A DNA stretch of 64,000 nt. It comes from Aquanectria penicillioides. Its lineage: Eukaryota; Ascomycota; Sordariomycetes; Hypocreales; Nectriaceae. Location of the stretch: assembly GCA_003415625.1 (NCBI GenBank), contig PYIU01000004.1, forward strand, positions 2,604,001-2,668,000, in the 5' to 3' direction. How positions within the stretch are numbered: the stretch's first letter is position 1; each line of letters begins with the position of its first letter. The translations under genes were made by a program, and so were the position numbers. Below are positions 58,288 through 64,000 of the stretch, in pieces. The notes below the pieces were generated by a model. The model saw only the letters and a program-made list of their open reading frames with translations, ran no database searches and had not been told where the DNA came from.

Positions 58288-59870
58288 CTATCGACACATT
58301 GTGCCAACATACGAAATGACCCTGGCGGCAGCTCTCGTCAAGGCTTTTGGCAGATACTCTTCAATCTCCGCTTTGGGACAACCGTGTTTAATATCTAAAT
58401 GGTGCATCAAACCCAACCCGAGCTTGTACTCTTTGCTTCCACTTAAACAGTTCGGTTTTGGACAAGGGGATGGGGTCCATCCTTTATGGGCCGATTCACG
58501 ATGCGTTTGAAGAGCATACCGAGTTGGGAAGATTTCGGTTGATGTACAGCCGATCGCGGTGCACTTGAAGACTGTAGAATGGACATTGGAGACATGCGAT
58601 TTCAATTGAGACCTCTCTTTGAAGGATGTGTCACATTTTGGACAGGCGAACGGTCGGTCCTTGAGGGCATTCAGGTGGGAATGATAGGCCTCAAGCGATG
58701 TAAGTCGGCATATCGCGATGTGGCTTTTCAGGTTGCGGTATTGACAGAGGTTTGATTGCAGCCAAACTTGGTCGCCATGTTGAGGAGCACTTGCTCTAAC
58801 TTGAATACTGGCTGGGCGGTTGAAAACATAATTAACCCCCCCTTGGTGCATGGAGTAGAAGATCGAAAAATCCGGGCTCGTTTAGGTGACCGAATGCGAA
58901 AGTCTTTTCCGCAAAGTCATGAACAGCTCGTCCCAGCTCGATTGCGCAACATAGCGCCCATGTAAGAAGCAGTTTGATGGGACAACAGGCATTGAGATTG
59001 GAGTTTGCGACCTCCCCAATCTCGACCTTCTTGCTGTCCTGGGGGTCCGTCCTGTTATTCGCCCCTGTATTAGCTTCTTGTCTGTCGTTGTGGAAAAGGA
59101 AATCTTGTTTGGACCCTTTGCTCGCCCGCATGTGAATTATTGCCCAAAGCCTCCTTTTGCCTTCTTTGTTCAACAGCATAATCTTGACATCCTTGTACAA
59201 AAGACACTCGTTATTTCGATACAGGGCGCTCCTTGTAATGTCGCCGACCCGAGCAGCGAGGGCATCCTGTAGACAGGGCAACAATATGCGGAAGATGCTT
59301 CGGTCCCATAATAGTGTGCCGTTCTCAATACCGTCGCGGAGAGTGGTCACTCTGATGCAATTCGCAATGTCCAATGAGATCCACAATGGATCCACAGAAG
59401 CTCGTTCTTTGGTAATGAGCTTGTCGTCAAGCATTATCTTGAGAATGGAAGCTACAAGTTTAGTGAGTTAGTCATTAGCCACGATGAGCTAGGTTTCAAG
59501 GTGTGAGATTATCATAGACTTACCAATTCTTGATGGCTCGCGAGCATCAGGCTTGAAATCCTTATATCTGAAAACACTGGTTTTCACAATGTACACAACT
59601 GCATTCTTCATTGTCAAGTAGGATATGGCATCGTTTCAGGGTCCGAGTTCCTGTTCTGAATGCACAGGAGAATAGTGGTCAAGAACCGCCCAATCTGGTC
59701 ACACCAGGAGTTGCGTCTAAGCTGCAGTCAATACATTGGCCATCTCGTGTTAATATTACGAATGGAGCTTAATACCTGACACCAAGAGCCCCCTCACGGA
59801 ATTTGTCAAATCTGCTTGACCATCGTGCGTTGAGACTAGCTGTGCTGGGAGGCTTGAACGTCGAAGTTAA
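58288..59870 (-). pseudogene. Relic of a C2H2-finger / tyrosine-recombinase-like gene
   Basis: Consecutive minus-strand pieces match the order of a fungal family that pairs a DUF3435-related tyrosine-recombinase-like core with C2H2 fingers. The most upstream part (about 59870-59780) reads SLNARWSSRFDKFREGALGV. A further part with WCDQIGRFLTTILL and VFRYKDFKPDAREPSRI lies near 59700-59530. After an intron (donor GTAAGT at about 59520, acceptor TTGTAG at about 59452) comes KIMLDDKLITKERAS and LLWDRSIFRILLPCLQDALA, then ARVGDITRSALY and FAEKTFAFGHL, and finally C2H2 fingers (FACPKCDTSFKERSQLKSHV, FKCTAIGCTSTEI, CPKPNC). Breaks occur near 59620 (missing base or unseen splice) and at the C7 run 58836-58842. 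The segment where the catalytic Arg-His-x-x-Arg-Tyr core should lie seems absent between FAFGHL and the fingers. I read it as an inactive, partly deleted copy. Confidence 0.5.
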
Positions 59871-62800
59871 TTGCCCGCAATTTTAGACGATCTTTGGTTT
59901 TCGACTGCGGACCTCAGCATGACCTCAATTGAGGCTGCACCAATGTTGGGATACCGGTTGGGCAACAGCTCAATTTCAACGTCTAACAAGTCCCCGCCAG
60001 GACCTTCTTCGCCCATCTTGCCTAGGGTAACCACCGCCGTGATAGAAACAAGTTATATAAGGATGGGTTTGACAGGATTCAAATTGACAAGGTGGGAGAG
60101 AGAGGCCAGAAGAGTCGAGTGCCAGGATGGTGAGAGGTTGAGATCGAGAAGGTTGACAAGATGGAGAAGGGAAGGCCGCCGTATGGCTCAACACTTACTG
60201 CACTGGGAGGTGCCTAGCTTTACTTTGGAACACCTCTAAAATGAAATAGCGGTCGAAATTAATGGCACGATGGTAGTCGAACTGAGTACACGTAGAAGTC
60301 ACCAATCCCAAACGCGGGTACGTGGACCCATATTGACCCAATAAGTCCATGGACACTCACGAGAAGGGAAGCAGCTCCTGCCTATAGAATCTCAAACGCG
60401 ACTGCGTGGACAGATCAAGGGCCATCAAGGCAGAAGACAGAGAAAGGTGTGTAGGAAAGAGACGAGGGTGCAACGATTGCACATATTCAGGTATAGGAAA
60501 AGAGTTGAATGAATGCTTGGGGCATCCGTTGCCATTATCATCCGGTGTCAAGTGCGCCTCACGTAGGAAGAGACAGAGCCACGTGAGTGCCTAAGGGACC
60601 CTTGTAACCATCTACCGACTTTATCACTTATCACGAAAGTGGTCCGGTCTTGGGAATAGGGTCATGATAATAGGAGTGAAGACCTTACAGAAGATTGGCG
60701 AATGTCCCGCTGATAGCTTGAGAGTGCTGCAGTCTAAACTAACTTCTCGCTGAAGCCCATACATGTGCCATTCACAGGCACCAACGAGTACATAACGTTG
60801 TCCTTCAGATCCGGCGCTGTTTTCAGACGAAATGTGTCACAGAATATTTTATGGTTGAATGTTTTGGAGCGTGAAAATTTTGTCTCTTTTGGCCGCATAG
60901 GAATGATTCCACGGTCACTGACGTTTACGAATATGGTGAGAATTGGAGTTTTTAACAGGACGTTTGAAGATGAAACAGTCTATGGCAAGCCTAATACAAG
61001 CCTACCGAACCACGCAACCGTGCCAAGAGCAACCAATATAACACCAGTCCTCTAAACTTGCCATAAGGGATGCGCTTATATCAAAATAGTCTAATAGCTC
61101 CGTTTAGAAACATTGTCCTAGACGTTTGTGAGTGGAATCCTTTGCTCTGAACGCACTGGTAATGGAACCTTCTACGAGCTCTGCTGGCCGCAGCATGTTC
61201 CTAGACGCTCGTCAGCGAAACAATTTGGTTTAATGCACTTCAATTTGAGGTTGGAGATGCAATATTTGTAAAATTCTTCTTGTAATGAAACGAATTTTTG
61301 GACTAATGAACCTGTATACCGATCACCAACTCCATCCAAGTCGAGCCGAAGGTGGAGAGGGCCCGCGGCAGCGCCGCTGGAGGCAATTGAAGAGAAGGGG
61401 TCAGAGGTCAGGGGCTATCCCGATGTTGGCAGAGACGAACGAGTCCCTGGTGAGGGAGTGGAAGACCGCCAAACCTCGAAAGCACGAGTAGGATATACCA
61501 AAGGCGGCTGTGATGTGCAAAGCCTGAGGTGATGTTTGCGAATAAAGCTCATCGGCGACACCAAGTCACAGGCTTGAGAAGATTGCTATCCGCATGCATC
61601 CACCGATATTTAATGTCATATGAATGGCTTCTGATCTAGTTGGGTGCATTGTTCATGCCGTTTTCCAAGCTCGACTAACAGTCAGTCACAGCATATCTAG
61701 TGCATCGACGTTGCCGAGCTGCCTCCTGACGTACACCTCCTCAGTGCAAGAATTCGCAAGCGAACGGTGATGAGTTCTGCAGCACGAGCTGTCCCATTTT
61801 TCCGGTGCAAAGAGAGAGTGTGGCGAATTTCCCGCTCGCTACAAGTGAGGTCGACTTTGGCTTGGGTGAGGAAACCACTACAACCGCCCGAGCTAAACTA
61901 GATCGACCCCGGATTCCCAGTGCGCGCCAACTAATTACCTAGCTGGCTGAAAACATGAGGGGTTTTATCGAACCTTGAGCACCTGACCATTCCTAGATTG
62001 CCATGTCCCAGGTCGCCACTGCAATGCCACCAATGTGTGCAATCTTCCGTAAGATATCAATAGGCGCCCTGCCACGCAGTCACCAAAATAGCCACGAATG
62101 ATATTACATAAGTTTTTGTTCATCTTATTTGGTTTAGCGGGCGTGCAGGGTTGCACCATGGCGTGTGAGTGCGAATGCGATGAGTTGTCGCACTGAGCTT
62201 CACCTGCCAGTCACGAGATGGCTGGGCCGTGGTGTCTGTGGCGTCCCATCAAGCGGTGTTACCTCGAACGGGCTGATCCAGCAATCTGTGACGAACCCAA
62301 ATGGGATCTCGCAATGATCGGCAAGGAATTGTGCGACACCTAGGCGGGAAAATGGGCACGATCTGGGCCTCTGAAGGCAGGAGGAGGGCAGAGCCCAGAG
62401 ACAGCACCCGTGCAAAGAGAAGATTGGGCCCATTATCAAGCCCCGGGCCGAGTCAAAGATGATGGTGGTCCAGACCAATTGTGAGTTCACTTGGTCAACT
62501 TAACCGGATAATGGTCGGCCGGTGGCCGGGCGGATATACGGTTTGCGCAGGAATATCAATGATATCTTGGCCACCATGGTATTTCCGCTCGCCGATTTAA
62601 ATGACCGAGGTGTATGAGGGATGTCTCACCACTATCAGTAACAATAGTGCGTAGGAATTACGTATGACGATGATGATGGGGTTTGGGCTCGGGGATCTGG
62701 GCTGCCGGAACCCGGCTGTATGGCCCCTCAGCTCGAGGTCGGAAAGGAAGGTCCACGGTGAAGTCGGGATCTGAAAGGGGTTGGGCTGCGTTGCTCGCTC

Positions 62801-64000
62801 GGCTCGGGGACAACATCCGACGGAAGCACTTCCGACGCTCGGTGAGGGCAGGACAAGACTGGACTGGACAGAAGAGGTCTTTCACATGAAGCAGTAGGTA
62901 ATTAAATGATAAGTTAGGGAGCAATACAGGAAACCGTATGTTACGTATGGCAGCCAGTCAACCAGTGCCGGCCGGAATGGCATATGATAATAGGTAATGT
63001 TAGTGGATGGATGGATGGATGGACAATGGATGGCACAGACCCCAGCCAGGCCTGCCGGGTGCGCATGCTCGACATTTTACCCGGGTTGTTGGGACCTCAA
63101 ACGCATCGGACGTGGGCCGACCAGTTGTACTTGGATGCTGCAGAGGCCCTTCTCCGCACACCGCAAAACAGCGTACAAAGCATGTAGCTGTATGTAATGG
63201 CGAAGCGCGGCTATCGCGAGCCAATACCACCGACAGGGAACCCAAAGGAACCCCCCCAATCGATAGCGTTAGTGGGTGGGCTGGCGTTGATAATAGGTTG
63301 CCCGCCAAGAGTGGCCAGGCGATGCCGGGGGCATGGGTGGCGCATCGCCCTCCCCCGGAATCCGGACCCTCAGGAGGAGAGGGGAGGAGCTTGGGTTACG
63401 TGTGATGAAGCGCACTCACTTCCATCGGGCCATTTTCAGGCGAGGGCTTTGGCCACCCGGATATCCTGTTGGCGACTGGCCCGTCGAGTCAGGCGTTTGT
63501 TGGGTTGGGGATGGCATCCTGCATATGTCGACGGCCTGTATCGCCGACGTGTGTTTGTGTGTTTGTCTGACACGGGCTCGGTTCAACCGCCCACCATACG
63601 GAGTTGCTTGTTTGCATGGATGGACGGAGGCATTCGCAGAGAAGCCCGAGCGAGGAAAAACGAAGGTCGTTATCCAGTTAGCTGCCAGTCAATCAGCATC
63701 AGGCACGTCGGGCTGAGCAGTTGCTGTATCAGCACCCGCGGGAGAGGAAAAAAAAAGGCGAGACACAGGAAGACCCATCGTGGCCACTAGCAGGAAATCA
63801 TCACCAGGGCGTCACTCAAACGTCAGCAATTTATGTCTCCCGTATCGTATCGGAGCCCCTTGGTTATGTGCCTGTATGCATGTTCCAAGGCAGAGGCGCA
63901 GCGCAGCGCAGCACATCACAGCGCAGTTGGACGTCGAGCCCCCTCGACGGTAAGGGATAGATAGAAAAGTGAAGAGGAAACAGTTCCGTCCTCCGGTGTC
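59871..64000. other. Right end, no recognised gene
   Basis: 4.1 kb in which I recognise no gene. The first part (to about 62 kb) is A+T-rich like the relic's surroundings; the last 1.5 kb is GC-rich with many overlapping chance frames, including two of 132 and 197 codons at 63007-63405 and 63197-63790 in different frames. A GGAT tetranucleotide repeat lies at 63004-63024. Confidence 0.45.

Noticed and set aside
63007..63790. Overlapping plus frames of 132 and 197 codons at the right end
   Set aside because: Low-complexity start (GGAT repeat), Trp/Arg/Pro-rich, no motif, and the frames overlap each other.

Overview
This window is nuclear DNA of a filamentous ascomycete (Pezizomycotina, most likely a Sordariomycete such as a Hypocrealean fungus; the species cannot be fixed from sequence alone). 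The evidence is the gene set (an AreA/NIT2-type nitrogen GATA factor, a Dbf2-type kinase, a Clr5-ankyrin protein, a GPI-type wall protein), short spliceosomal introns of 49-154 bp with GT(A/G/T)NGT donors and a CTNAY-like branch, and long pyrimidine-rich 5' leaders. No bacterial operon structure, tRNA, rRNA or CRISPR array was found.

Layout. 1-6.98 kb: no gene recognised. 7.0-7.7 kb: Yae1-type Fe-S adaptor. 9.4-10.3 kb: secreted, probably GPI-anchored wall protein. 10.8-11.8 kb (-): CENP-O/Mcm21 kinetochore subunit. 13.4-15.2 kb: acetyl-CoA transporter (SLC33/Acatn). 15.8-17.6 kb: decayed coding relic. 19.1-20.2 kb: phosphopantothenate-cysteine ligase. 20.6-22.3 kb (-): TPR protein. 22.8-24.2 kb (-): MCT-like MFS transporter. 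25.5-26.3 kb (-): WBP11-type splicing protein. 26.9-34.2 kb: an accessory-looking block with a kinase-fold protein, an F-box protein with a Cys cluster, and a Clr5-ankyrin protein. 35.5-36.5 kb (-): single-pass membrane protein. 36.5-46.1 kb: a 9.6-kb GC-rich stretch without a convincing gene, full of minisatellites. 46.1-49.2 kb: areA. 51.7-53.8 kb (-): Dbf2/Sid2-type NDR kinase. 55.3-56.1 kb: CREG-like secreted flavin-fold protein. 58.3-59.9 kb (-): broken C2H2/tyrosine-recombinase-like gene. 60-64 kb: nothing recognised.

Most striking observation: at least five otherwise well-conserved coding regions (phosphopantothenate-cysteine ligase, Clr5-ankyrin, membrane protein, Dbf2 kinase, CREG-like), plus the C2H2/recombinase relic, are each interrupted by a frameshift of the same sign. 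In every case one extra base would restore the frame, and a run of 4-7 C (or G) lies at the break. Five different genes, two of them expected to be essential, sharing one lesion type points to systematic under-calling of C/G homopolymers in the assembly rather than to pseudogenes. If raw reads and cDNA confirm the runs as written, the alternative (frameshifting or RNA-level correction at C runs) would be remarkable.

Functionally the intact genes are mostly dispersed housekeeping genes: CoA synthesis and acetyl-CoA transport, kinetochore, splicing, mitotic exit/septation, Fe-S cluster delivery and nitrogen regulation. They form no cluster with a shared pathway. I did not find a convincing new biological system; the best candidates for follow-up are the homopolymer pattern, the recombinase relic, and the gene-free minisatellite region upstream of areA.
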